From contig NZ_LR027574.1 of the NCBI RefSeq assembly GCF_900605015.1, positions 228,076-292,075 of the forward strand: a stretch of 64,000 nt of DNA. The letters are read 5' to 3'. Source of the DNA: Olsenella sp. Marseille-P4559. GTDB lineage: Bacteria > Actinomycetota > Coriobacteriia > Coriobacteriales > Atopobiaceae. The position numbers and the translations under genes were made by a program. The notes under the pieces were generated by a model. That model saw only the letters and a list, made by a program, of their open reading frames with translations, had not been told where the DNA came from and ran no database searches. Positions 8,444 through 16,794 of this stretch are shown here, in pieces (the first letter of the stretch is position 1; each line of letters opens with the position of its first letter).

Positions 8444-9233
8444 CAACAATCCATACCTACCCTTTGCCTCGAAGGTGATCGAGATCATCAAGCACACCGA
8501 GAAGGAATACACCTTTCGCATGGGCTTTGGCGGAGAGGTTTGCCCCGGCCAGTTCTTCGAGGTCTCCGTCCCTAAGTACGGTGAGGCGCCCATCAGCGTG
8601 AGCGGCATTGTGCCCGGCGAGTCGGTCGACCTCACCATTCGCCGCGTGGGCGTGGTGACCAGCGAGGTCTTCGAGGCCTACGAGGGCTCGACGCTGCTTT
8701 TGCGTGGGCCCTACGGAAACGGCTTCGAAGTCGAGCGCTACCTAGACGGGGAGTGCGTTGTTGTGGCCGGTGGCACGGGTGTGAGCCCCGTGAGGGGAGT
8801 CGTCGAAGCCTTGGCCGCAAGCGCCACACCCAAGGACAAGCACGTGATCGTGGGCTTTCGCAGTCCCTCCGACATGCTCTTCCGCGATGACCTTGCACGC
8901 TGGGATGGTCTTCTGGACCTCACCCTTACCGTGGACGGCGCACCTGACGGCTACGAGGGCAACGTTGGCTTGGTAACCAAGTACATCCCCGGGCTCCCTC
9001 TGCGTGACCCCTCAATGGCGCAGGCAATTGTCGTAGGCCCGCCGCCCATGATGCGCTTCTCCGTGAAGGGCCTTCTCGAGCTGGGCCTTGCAGAGGAGAA
9101 CATCTGGGTGAGCCAGGAGCGAAAGATGTGCTGTGGCCTGGGCAAATGCGGTCATTGCCGCATAGGTGAGAAGTACGTGTGCCTGGATGGGCCCGTCTTC
9201 AACTACACCCAGAGCAAGCAGTTGCTGGACTAG
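8436..9233 (+). CDS. asrB: Anaerobic sulfite reductase subunit B (AsrB, flavoprotein)
   Basis: 265 aa from the ATG at 8436 inside the end of asrA. Ferredoxin-NADP reductase fold: a FAD-binding barrel, then VVVAGGTGVSPVRG (NAD/flavin pyrophosphate loop, about residue 107) and a C-terminal cysteine cluster MCCGLGKCGHC that binds a [2Fe-2S] centre. It takes electrons from NADH and hands them to AsrA. The eight-base overlap with asrA implies coupled translation. Confidence 0.94.
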   Translation: MPSNNPYLPFASKVIEIIKHTEKEYTFRMGFGGEVCPGQFFEVSVPKYGEAPISVSGIVPGESVDLTIRRVGVVTSEVFEAYEGSTLLLRGPYGNGFEVERYLDGECVVVAGGTGVSPVRGVVEALAASATPKDKHVIVGFRSPSDMLFRDDLARWDGLLDLTLTVDGAPDGYEGNVGLVTKYIPGLPLRDPSMAQAIVVGPPPMMRFSVKGLLELGLAEENIWVSQERKMCCGLGKCGHCRIGEKYVCLDGPVFNYTQSKQLLD

Positions 9234-9242
9234 GAGGCCGTC

Positions 9243-10232
9243 ATGATTCAGGACATCGACGTCAAGGCCATGAAGAAGAACGCGTTCCGCGTGAGCAAGG
9301 AGCGCGGCATGGCCGCCAGCCGCGTGCGCGTGCCAGGCGGCCTTGTGAGCGCCAAGAGCATGGCGCGCATCGTCGAGATTGCCGAGGAGTACGGCAGGGG
9401 GGAGATATTCCTCACCAACCGCCAGGGGGTGGAGATCCCGGGCATCCACATGGAAGACATGCCCAAGGTAAACGAGAAGCTCAGGGCCATCATCGAGGAC
9501 ACAAAGATCAACCAGGAGGACACCTCCCAGGGCTATCTGGCCAGCGGCACGCGCAACGTCGTCGCCTGCCCGGGCAAGCGCCTGTGCCCGTTTGGCTGCT
9601 ACGACACCACCGCATTCGCGCAGCGCATGGACCACGAGATCTTTCCCAACAACCGGCACGTGAAGGTGGCCTTCACCGGCTGCTCAAACGACTGTGCGCA
9701 CGTGGCTCTCAACGACTTTGGCATCATCGGCATGACCGAGCCCCAGTACGACCCTAACCGCTGCATCGGCTGTGGGCAGTGCGTCGACTGGTGCCAGCGG
9801 CGCTCGGTGAGCGCCTTGAGGCTTGAGAAGGGCAAGGTCGTGCGCGACGAGGACCGCTGCATAGGATGCGGCGTGTGCGTGGTCTACTGCCCCACGCGCG
9901 CCTGGACCAGGAGTCCCGAGCACTATTTCCGTCTCAAGATCATGGGACGCACGGGCAAGCAAAACCCGCGCCTCGCGCAGGACTGGCTGCGCTGGGTGGA
10001 CGAGGGCTCCATCGTGAAGATTGTGAAGAACACCTACGCCTTCATCGAGGAGTACATCGACCCCAATGCGCCCGAGGGCAAGGAGCACATCGGCTACATC
10101 GTTGACCGTGTGGGCTTTGACGAGTTCTGCGCATGGGCGCTCAAAGACGTCGGACTGCCCGAGAAGTGCCAGCGTGCAACACGCGTCTACTGGGACGGCA
10201 AGCACTACGACCGCGACAACAGCCTGCGATGA
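9243..10232 (+). CDS. asrC: Anaerobic sulfite reductase subunit C (AsrC, siroheme catalytic subunit)
   Basis: 329 aa. Catalytic subunit reducing sulfite to sulfide at a coupled siroheme-[4Fe-4S] centre. The cluster ligands appear as CPGKRLCPFGC and TGCSNDCAH (about residues 110-150), followed by two ferredoxin motifs CIGCGQCVDWC and CIGCGVCVVYC. AGGAGG lies six bases upstream of the ATG. Its stop codon sits inside the 5' arm of a 14-bp hairpin. Confidence 0.95.
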   Translation: MIQDIDVKAMKKNAFRVSKERGMAASRVRVPGGLVSAKSMARIVEIAEEYGRGEIFLTNRQGVEIPGIHMEDMPKVNEKLRAIIEDTKINQEDTSQGYLASGTRNVVACPGKRLCPFGCYDTTAFAQRMDHEIFPNNRHVKVAFTGCSNDCAHVALNDFGIIGMTEPQYDPNRCIGCGQCVDWCQRRSVSALRLEKGKVVRDEDRCIGCGVCVVYCPTRAWTRSPEHYFRLKIMGRTGKQNPRLAQDWLRWVDEGSIVKIVKNTYAFIEEYIDPNAPEGKEHIGYIVDRVGFDEFCAWALKDVGLPEKCQRATRVYWDGKHYDRDNSLR

Positions 10233-10259
10233 GACAAAGGGAGTTTCCCTTTGTCTCAT
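10229..10259 (+). repeat. Perfect 14-bp palindrome overlapping the asrC stop codon
   Basis: Arms 10229-10242 and 10246-10259 around a three-base loop, core GAGACAAAGGGA. It has no T-run and is followed immediately by a conventional terminator. Related GAGACAAGGGG palindromes occur at 57318-57346 and around 57645-57672, so this may be a dispersed element. Confidence 0.85.
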
Positions 10260-10260
10260 G

Positions 10261-10292
10261 GAAGGGGGCCGCCGCACAGGCGCCCTTCTTTT
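10261..10292 (+). terminator. Rho-independent terminator of the asr operon
   Basis: Stem GAAGGG-GGC (10261-10269) with GCGCCCTTC (10280-10288), one mismatch in nine, followed by TTTT. The remaining 10293-10680 stretch holds a short palindrome (10374-10396) and no gene I can support. Confidence 0.75.
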
Positions 10293-10373
10293 ATCGTCTT
10301 ACTTCTTGTCGGCAATATCTTTGGTGATAGCTCCGGTCTTGCTTTTTAGAGCCTCCTTTTCACGTGAGTTGAA

Positions 10374-10396
10374 TTCTGACAACAGCGTTGTCAGAA
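10374..10396. promoter_or_regulatory. Perfect palindrome, possible operator
   Basis: Arms TTCTGACAAC and GTTGTCAGAA of ten bases around a three-base centre, in the gap about 285 bases upstream of the PRD regulator. No T-run follows. It could be a repressor site or a small hairpin; no known operator is matched. Confidence 0.4.
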
Positions 10397-10680
10397 ACCC
10401 CTCTTTTCTTCTGCACTTGTCGGCACCACTCGAAAAGAACGACGGAGTCTTATTCCTACGTGTTCTCGACGGATGCAACATTATTTCCTTTGGATTGCCT
10501 CTTAGTTTAATTGTCTAACCAAGAGATCATTAGAATGAACGGAGAACTTGGTATTTACGCAGGTTAGACCCTAAGCATCATCTATTAAAGCTCATCTTTG
10601 CCATTTCCTCTGCTCCGATTGGTCATTGTTGCCATATTGAATGGCACGTACATTCTAATCAGGAAGCGGGGTGATGAATT

Positions 10681-12031
10681 ATGTTCGACTTGACGAATCG
10701 ACAGGTTAGCGAACTCAAATGGTTTTGTCGGCAAGATGAACCGGTGCTCGTTGGTGACGTTGCATACCGCTTCCATGTGAGTGTCCGTTCAGTGAGAAAT
10801 GACTTGTCTCAGCTTGAGCAGTTCGCTCATATTCATAACGTGATCCTCGAGCGCAAGCGCGGTAAGGGAATCGTGCTGGTTGGCACTCCAAGCAGCATGC
10901 AGTCGCTTCTCCGGACGCTTGAAACGTATGGCCGACGAATCCTTGATTCCGAAGAGAGATTGTCAGTAATGACCGCGTCTCTTCTGCTTCGTGACTCAGC
11001 GACGTTTCAGCTTCTTGCAAATGATTGTGGAGTGAGTAGACAAACTGCAATCCGTGATTTCCCCGAAGTGGAAGCGGTGCTCAAGAATGAGTGCATTTCG
11101 GTAGTTCGCTGCCAAGGAAAAGGCTTGGCTTTAGAGGCAGACGAATTAAACATACGTCATGCATTTGTTCAGCTTCTTGCTGATAACCCCTGCCCGGACT
11201 GCATTAGTGATTTGGTCTCTCACTATGAGGACATGTGTTTGTGCATGCCCTTCGCAAAGGAAATTGTCCAGCATGCGAAAGCCATCTTGGGCATGGGGGT
11301 TTCTCAACGAGGACTATATCGAAACTCTTGTTTGCTATATTTTGTGCCGCATCCAGCGCCGGCACACCATTCAGTCGGTAAGCTACGAATTTGAACAATC
11401 GTCAAACGCAGAGACGTTAGATTCGCTCCGTATAATGCTCGAGAAGTACGTTTCCCAGCGGGATGAGAGAACCTATCTGGCAACCCTGATTCTCTCGCAG
11501 AGAATAGGTCCGCTGCCATCCCAAAGAGAACGCACAGAGGCTGACGCCATGAACGGAGAGGCGGAGAAGCTCTCGAGACAACTGGTTGACGCACTCAGTA
11601 AGTATCAGCAAATTGATGGCGTCGCAGTCAAGGATGTCATCTCGATGCTTACGGAACACATTCGAGCGGCGCTCTATCGAAAGCATAACAATATTCAGTT
11701 GCATGATGAGAAGATGGAGTCCTATCTTCGCCTCACCTCTCCACTCATTCTTGAGTTCACATCAAGCACTCTTGAAGAATGCGGAGTTGAATTTCCTCCA
11801 AGCGAAATAGCCTACATAGCGATGTATCTTACGTCCATTTTTGAGGCAAGCGGAGGAGAGGATCTTGTCCCAACTATCCTCTTTGTCTGCTCTTTCGGCC
11901 TTGCAACTAGCGTGTTACTGAAGTCACGTTTGGAAAGACTGCTATTTGGATGCCGGCTTATTGGCCCAAAATCTCTTGAAGAGGCAAAAGAATACCTGCA
12001 GCGTAATGATGTCGATTTGATAATTGCCACC
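10681..12031 (+). pseudogene. PRD-containing transcriptional regulator (BglG/LicR type), 5' part, frameshifted and split by island
   Basis: N-terminal HTH segments (residues about 1-60 and 105-130, including NDCGVSRQTAIRD), two PTS regulation domains and the start of an EIIB-like domain with a phosphorylatable Cys (ILFVCSFGLATS, base 11878). Such regulators control a PTS operon and are phosphorylated by it. A G5 run at 11295-11299 shifts the frame: removing one G joins AILGMG to FLNEDYIETLV. At 12031 the host sequence stops and the island begins; the rest of the gene is at 32701-33300. The local open frame runs on to a stop at 12064 in island DNA. The gene is very probably inactive as a full-length regulator. 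Confidence 0.88.
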
Positions 12032-12038
12032 TGGGAGT
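12030..12038. repeat. Left island junction direct repeat
   Basis: CCTGGGAGT here and CCTGCGAGT at 32699-32707 (8 of 9 identical) flank the island. The host regulator frame reads correctly up to ACC at 12029-12031 and again from TGC at 32701. Whether the repeat is an attachment site or chance cannot be decided from nine bases. Confidence 0.55.
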
Positions 12039-12079
12039 GTTCTTCTTATGTAAATACTTTTTGAGCCTTATACAAAGCA

Positions 12080-12105
12080 AAAGCCACCTTGGATGGAGTG
12101 GCTTT
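12080..12105. terminator. Terminator-like hairpin at the island's left end
   Basis: Eight-base perfect stem AAAGCCAC / GTGGCTTT with a ten-base loop. It lies 31 bases beyond the 3' end of the carboxylesterase gene (minus strand), for which it may be the terminator, with GTATAAGGCTC beyond the stem in that direction. Confidence 0.5.
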
Positions 12106-12136
12106 CGTTCGTATCTTATATCCTTGCACCTGTTGA

Positions 12137-13645
12137 CTATACTTTGCCGGTAGGCTCAGACATATTCATAATGTAGCTGTGGCGATTTTGTTCTGGCAGA
12201 TCTGTTTTCAGCAGTTCCTGTATGAATTCTTTGTGTGGAAAGTCGATGCTTTTTATCTTTTTGTCATAAAAGGTGATGAGTCCATGCTCGTTATATTTCT
12301 CTCTATTCGGGATTTCGCCGTTTTTGATAAATGAGATCCAGTCGTTTTGTATGATGGAAGCCTGCCTCTTGTTTTCCTCCGTGACAGGGATTCGCATTTT
12401 ATCAAAATTATTGAAAAAGTACACCAGTTCCGCTCCATGATAGGCTCCGCGAAGCCCCTTGTATAAGGCGGGAACATAACTTAGCCGATAGCCGTATACA
12501 GGGCATTTCCGGCTGATCTGTTCCATCATCTGAAAAGCGGATGTATGAAAGACGAGCAGCTCCATGATTTTGACCTGTAAATCAATTCCACTCTGTGCCT
12601 CTGACCATATCTCGTCTTTCAACTCTTTTCCGTATTCCTTGTACTTTTTCTCCAGTGCGGCATCAAGATCCTTCTCTTTTGTGGTGATCCCAAGGAAGCG
12701 GTAGTACATTGGCAACTCAATCATGGAGAATTCATCCGCATTGGTTCCGATCAGAACCGGCATGTTCGGAAATCTTTCCTCTTTCAGGAGAGTATTCGGA
12801 TCGTCAATGAAAAACGCATCGTCAAACACATCACTCTGCCCAATTCGGCTGTGTCCCAAGAAAGCTTTCGCAGGGAGGTTTTGTAGCTCGCTAAGGCTGC
12901 TGACCTTATAGTGCTGCAGAGAACTTTGGTACATTTCCTTTGCAGTCTTACGGTCAATCAGGGAGGGGAGGTTGCCGCAAAGCATCATGAGCTTGTGGAA
13001 GCATTGGCTGCTTGTTGGATTAAGAAATTGATAGAGAGCCGCAAGCCCCCCTCCGCAATGTCCGACCAAAGTGATGTTGTCAGGATCACCGCCAAAATAT
13101 TGGATATTATCCCGTATCCAAAGAAGCGCCGCCTGCTGATCCAGATAAGCCAGATCCGCGTTCATGAGGTTCCCGTCAAATGTCGGCATGTATCCAAAGC
13201 TTCCGATGCGGTACGTAACCGTAACCGCCACAACGCCTTTCTTTGCAAGATTATCCCCTTTGTACATGGGGACGGTGCCGCTCCCCTCTCCACCGCCGTG
13301 CAAAAAAACAGTGACCGGTTTGTTTCCCTTTAAATCATCCGTCCAGATGTTAACAACAAAGGCGTCTTCCGTCTGCGCATCCTTAGTAGGAAGAAATTCA
13401 GGGCGCATCATGTGGTGCTTCATGAACACATTCATCCATAGCGGGTACCCATGCTGTGGGAAGCAAACCGTTTCTTCCCGGTTTATGATTCCCCCTTTTG
13501 GATATTGGGTAATCCGTTCCGGCTTTTCGAAGCGTTTGGCCCTGGCATAAGGAATGCTGTGAATTTCGTAAACTGTTTTTCCGTCATCAGATGTTCCACA
13601 TGGTTTCCCATAAACGGATCCCAGCTTTGTTGTAAGCGTGATCAT
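12137..13645 (-). CDS. Type-B carboxylesterase with Cys at the nucleophile position
   Basis: 502 aa, the normal length for para-nitrobenzyl-esterase relatives. Family landmarks: TVFLHGGGEGSG oxyanion hole (about residue 110), YLDQQAALLWIRDNI with the following GGDPDNITL block (about residue 175), and YHGAELVYFF carrying the catalytic His (about residue 403). The nucleophile elbow, normally GESAGG, reads GHCGGG, so Ser is replaced by Cys. The acid is probably a Glu/Asp near residue 300 (GTNADEFS). Either a thiol esterase or an inactive or binding form is possible. It is transcribed away from the ECF operon. Confidence 0.85.
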   Translation of the reverse strand: MITLTTKLGSVYGKPCGTSDDGKTVYEIHSIPYARAKRFEKPERITQYPKGGIINREETVCFPQHGYPLWMNVFMKHHMMRPEFLPTKDAQTEDAFVVNIWTDDLKGNKPVTVFLHGGGEGSGTVPMYKGDNLAKKGVVAVTVTYRIGSFGYMPTFDGNLMNADLAYLDQQAALLWIRDNIQYFGGDPDNITLVGHCGGGLAALYQFLNPTSSQCFHKLMMLCGNLPSLIDRKTAKEMYQSSLQHYKVSSLSELQNLPAKAFLGHSRIGQSDVFDDAFFIDDPNTLLKEERFPNMPVLIGTNADEFSMIELPMYYRFLGITTKEKDLDAALEKKYKEYGKELKDEIWSEAQSGIDLQVKIMELLVFHTSAFQMMEQISRKCPVYGYRLSYVPALYKGLRGAYHGAELVYFFNNFDKMRIPVTEENKRQASIIQNDWISFIKNGEIPNREKYNEHGLITFYDKKIKSIDFPHKEFIQELLKTDLPEQNRHSYIMNMSEPTGKV

Positions 13646-13922
13646 CTGCCCACCTGCTTTCTATTGTCCCAAAATATACTTCAGGCTTGTTGTACAAATC
13701 TGAAGTTTCTCCTATAACGCACAAAAAATATTTTCCTTTGCGATGGAGGAATCTCAACATAGTTTGTTGAGACTAACAACGGTCGTGGAGAAAGTCGATG
13801 CTATATGGAACAAAAATAACAAAATGGGATATAAACCAGAGTTAGACTATGCTAACTTAGAAGAGCTCCGAATGATCGGTTGCAAAAGATACACTGCATT
13901 AGCCAATAGGAGGGATCGTTTC
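13646..13922 (+). promoter_or_regulatory. Leader/intergenic region before the ECF operon
   Basis: AT-rich 277-base gap between the divergent carboxylesterase and the transporter operon. It holds a weak dyad GTTAG-N6-CTAAC (13841-13856, arms extending to 13840 and 13857) and a related ACTAAC sequence at 13772-13777. These could be operators for the AraC protein encoded in the operon or for a metal repressor, but no known box is matched. Confidence 0.35.
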
Positions 13923-14513
13923 ATGAATCAAAATAAGCTTCAGGTAAGAGATTTTATCACAATCGGTATTTTCACAGCAATCCTCTGGGTCGTCCAGATG
14001 GTTATCATGTACCTGGGTTTTCTTTCCCCGTTTATTGTGGCAGGGTATGCGGTTCTGATTCCCATTGTCACCGGTATTCCCATGATGCTCTACTATGCAA
14101 AGATTGAGAAATTCGGCATGATTACTATCACCTCTGTCATTGTTGCCATTCTTCTCTTTATCTTCGGAATGGGACTGACCGGAGCTCCTATCTGCATCGC
14201 GGCGGGTTTGATTGCTGATCTGATTGCTAAATCCGGAAATTATAAGAGCTGGAAGAAGACTTTCGTGAGTTATGGCGTATTCAGCTTGTGGGTAGTGGCC
14301 AGTTATCTGCCGCTGGTGCTTACGGCGGACTCTTATAAGCAGAGCCTGCTTGAAGGCGGCTATGATGCTTCCTTTGTAGATACGCTGTTTACCCTGGTCA
14401 CTCCGAAGACCTATCCAGTTATTATTGTGATCTGCTTTATCTCTGGCATGGTCGGCGCAGTGATCGGTAAGGCTGTCGTGCGGAAGAATTTTGAAAAAGC
14501 TGGGATCGTGTAA
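13923..14513 (+). CDS. ECF transporter S component (MptD / Trep_Strep family)
   Basis: 196 aa. Start at 13923 with AGGAGGG nine bases upstream; the open frame extends further 5' without a better start. Five to six hydrophobic segments, with the early FITIGIFTAILWVVQ helix and GLIADLIAKSG near residue 100 as in this S-component family. S components bind the substrate within the membrane; this branch is found with iron-siderophore or unknown-substrate systems. Its stop abuts the T-component start with no gap. Confidence 0.82.
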   Translation: MNQNKLQVRDFITIGIFTAILWVVQMVIMYLGFLSPFIVAGYAVLIPIVTGIPMMLYYAKIEKFGMITITSVIVAILLFIFGMGLTGAPICIAAGLIADLIAKSGNYKSWKKTFVSYGVFSLWVVASYLPLVLTADSYKQSLLEGGYDASFVDTLFTLVTPKTYPVIIVICFISGMVGAVIGKAVVRKNFEKAGIV

Positions 14514-15260
14514 ATGGATGAAGGAAAGAAGAGAAAAGAAATAACCGGCTGGCTCTACCTGGATCCGAGAAGCAAGCTTCTTATCCTAGTCTTATTTTCT
14601 GTCGTGGTGATGATTGATGTTGTGGATGGCCCGGCCTATATTGTCCGGGCCATCATGACATTTGTCCCGGTTTTTCTGGTTTGTTTGGAAGGCAAGCTTC
14701 ACATCGGAGCACGTTTTACCGTTCTGTTTATTGCAGCGTCCGTTCTGCAGAATTATGCACAGCGCCACTTCGGCGGGGCGCTTGGCATGCTGGTTCTCTT
14801 CCTGTGTTATATGGTCACACAGTTTGCGCCGACTATGATCACCGTCTGGTACTGCATTTCCACGACGAAAATCAATGAGTTTATGGCAGCGATGAACCGC
14901 ATGCACGCACCGCAGGGATTATCCATATCGATTGCCGTGATGATGCGCTTCTTCCCGACTCTGGCAGAGGAATACCGCTCGATCCGCGATGCCATGAAGA
15001 TGAGAGGGATCCAATTTGGCGGTGGCAAGGTGACGAAGATGGTGGCCTACCGGCTGATCCCGCTTCTGTTTTCCAGTGTGAACATTGGCGACGAGCTGTC
15101 CGCCGCAGCGGTTACCAGAGGTCTTGGGGCACCGGTGAAACGGACCAATGTCTGTGACATCGGCTTTCATGCGTGCGATTTTCTGATTGTGTCCGTTATG
15201 AGCATACTGACCATTTTCTATGTATGGCTCTCGTTGCAAAGTGGGGTGAAACTGCTGTGA
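14514..15260 (+). CDS. ECF transporter transmembrane T component (CbiQ/EcfT)
   Basis: 248 aa. Hydrophobic N-terminal half after LDPRSKLLIL, then the coupling helices characteristic of EcfT: ARG-type motifs appear as DAMKMRGIQ (about residue 160) and AVTRGLGAP (about residue 200). It links the S component to the paired ATPase domains. The ATG follows the S-component stop directly and the stop overlaps the ATPase start, so all three are translationally coupled. Confidence 0.86.
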   Translation: MDEGKKRKEITGWLYLDPRSKLLILVLFSVVVMIDVVDGPAYIVRAIMTFVPVFLVCLEGKLHIGARFTVLFIAASVLQNYAQRHFGGALGMLVLFLCYMVTQFAPTMITVWYCISTTKINEFMAAMNRMHAPQGLSISIAVMMRFFPTLAEEYRSIRDAMKMRGIQFGGGKVTKMVAYRLIPLLFSSVNIGDELSAAAVTRGLGAPVKRTNVCDIGFHACDFLIVSVMSILTIFYVWLSLQSGVKLL

Positions 15261-16768
15261 TCAAAATTCAAAATGTGAACTTCCACTACAACGGCCTGGA
15301 ACGGGGCGGACTAAAAAATATCAATCTGACCATAAAGGACGGGGAATGTGTTCTTCTGTGCGGAGCTTCCGGATGCGGAAAGACAACACTGACACGGCTG
15401 ATCAACGGCCTGATCCCCCATTTTTATAAAGGCGAACTGACAGGAAGAGTGGTCGTAAATGGTAAGGCAATTCGAGAACAGGAACTGTACTCCCTCGCAG
15501 GGCTGGTTGGAAGCGTTTTCCAGAACCCCAGAAGCCAATTCTTCTCTGTAGATACCGACGGGGAAATCACCTTTGGCCCGGAAAACATCGGACTCCCCGA
15601 AAGGGAAATCCTGGCAAGGAAGGGGCGCATCGTCGCGGAGCTGAACCTTCAGTCCCTCATGAACCGGAGCCTGTTCCGGCTTTCCGGGGGAGAAAAGCAG
15701 AAAATCGCCTGTGGTTCTGTCGCAGCGCTTCTGCCGGAGATCATCCTGCTGGATGAGCCGTCCTCCAATCTGGACTGGAGCGCGATCCGTGACCTCCGGG
15801 ACATGCTGAAGCTATGGAAGGCCCAAGGAAAGACCATTGTGATTTCCGAGCATCGGCTATGGTACTTGAAGGAAGTGATCGACCGCGCAGTTTATATGGA
15901 AAAAGGGGAGATCGTTCGGGAGTGGGATCGTGAAGAATTCGCGTCCTTATCCGAAAGTGAACTTGCGGCATATGAGCTTCGTCCGGTGAATCTGGAAGAA
16001 CGGTACATCAGGGAATATTCCGGTACAGAGTCGGCATATGAACATTTTCCATATCAGGTCAATGAAGCGCCCCGTGATGAACCGTACAAAAACAACGACA
16101 TCCTGCTCAAGAACTTCTATTTTACCTATCACCCGCAGAAATACCTTTTCTTTAAGAAAAAACTATCTCCGAAAGACGCACCTATATGCACGATACGAAT
16201 TCCCTCCCTGCAGGTAAAGCCGGGAGAAATCGTGGGCATCACAGGTGGCAACGGCTCCGGGAAATCTACCTTTCTCCGTTGTCTCTGTGGGCTTGAGAAA
16301 ACCTGTATCGGGAGCGTCTGGATGGACGGGCAGCAGTATGCAGGCAAGAAGCTGACAAAACTATGTTACATGGTCATGCAGGACGTGAACCATCAGCTTT
16401 TCACGGACAGTGTCCTCTCGGAAGTGCTTCTGTCGATGGAAAAGCCGGATGAAACCCAAGCAAAGGAGATTTTGGCAAGCCTTGATCTGCTGGAATACAG
16501 GGAGAAGCATCCGATGGCACTATCCGGCGGGCAGAAGCAGCGTGTGGCGATCGCGTCGGCCATAGCTGCCAATGCCAAAATCCTTCTTTTTGATGAGCCC
16601 ACCTCCGGCTTGGATTACCGGCACATGAAGGAGGTGTCTCTATTGCTGAAAGAATTGGCGAAACGGGGAAAAACGATATTTGTATCCACGCATGACCCGG
16701 AGCTTGCGGCAGAGTGCTGTGACCGGACAATCCGGATCAAGGATGGACGCATAGCTCAAATCAGTTGA
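15257..16768 (+). CDS. ECF ATPase with two ABC domains in one chain
   Basis: 503 aa from the GTG at 15257, which overlaps the T-component stop. Domain 1: Walker A GASGCGKTT, signature LSGGEKQ, Walker B IILLDEPSSNLD. Domain 2: Walker A GGNGSGKST (about residue 335), signature LSGGQKQ, Walker B ILLFDEPTSGLD. In most ECF systems the two ATPases are separate proteins; a tandem fusion is known for CbiO/YkoD-type members. It energises uptake through the upstream S and T components. Confidence 0.88.
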   Translation: MIKIQNVNFHYNGLERGGLKNINLTIKDGECVLLCGASGCGKTTLTRLINGLIPHFYKGELTGRVVVNGKAIREQELYSLAGLVGSVFQNPRSQFFSVDTDGEITFGPENIGLPEREILARKGRIVAELNLQSLMNRSLFRLSGGEKQKIACGSVAALLPEIILLDEPSSNLDWSAIRDLRDMLKLWKAQGKTIVISEHRLWYLKEVIDRAVYMEKGEIVREWDREEFASLSESELAAYELRPVNLEERYIREYSGTESAYEHFPYQVNEAPRDEPYKNNDILLKNFYFTYHPQKYLFFKKKLSPKDAPICTIRIPSLQVKPGEIVGITGGNGSGKSTFLRCLCGLEKTCIGSVWMDGQQYAGKKLTKLCYMVMQDVNHQLFTDSVLSEVLLSMEKPDETQAKEILASLDLLEYREKHPMALSGGQKQRVAIASAIAANAKILLFDEPTSGLDYRHMKEVSLLLKELAKRGKTIFVSTHDPELAAECCDRTIRIKDGRIAQIS

Positions 16769-16794
16769 ATCATATAAGGAAGGTCGGTGAGAAG

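Noticed and set aside
10299-10481. 60-codon minus-strand frame between asrC and the regulator
   Set aside because: No family resemblance and no good ribosome-binding site; it spans the palindrome at 10374-10396.
13840-13857. DtxR/IdeR-type iron box before the ECF operon
   Set aside because: The half-sites GTTAG and CTAAC are similar, but the six-base spacing differs from the one-base centre of the known box, so I list it only as a weak dyad.
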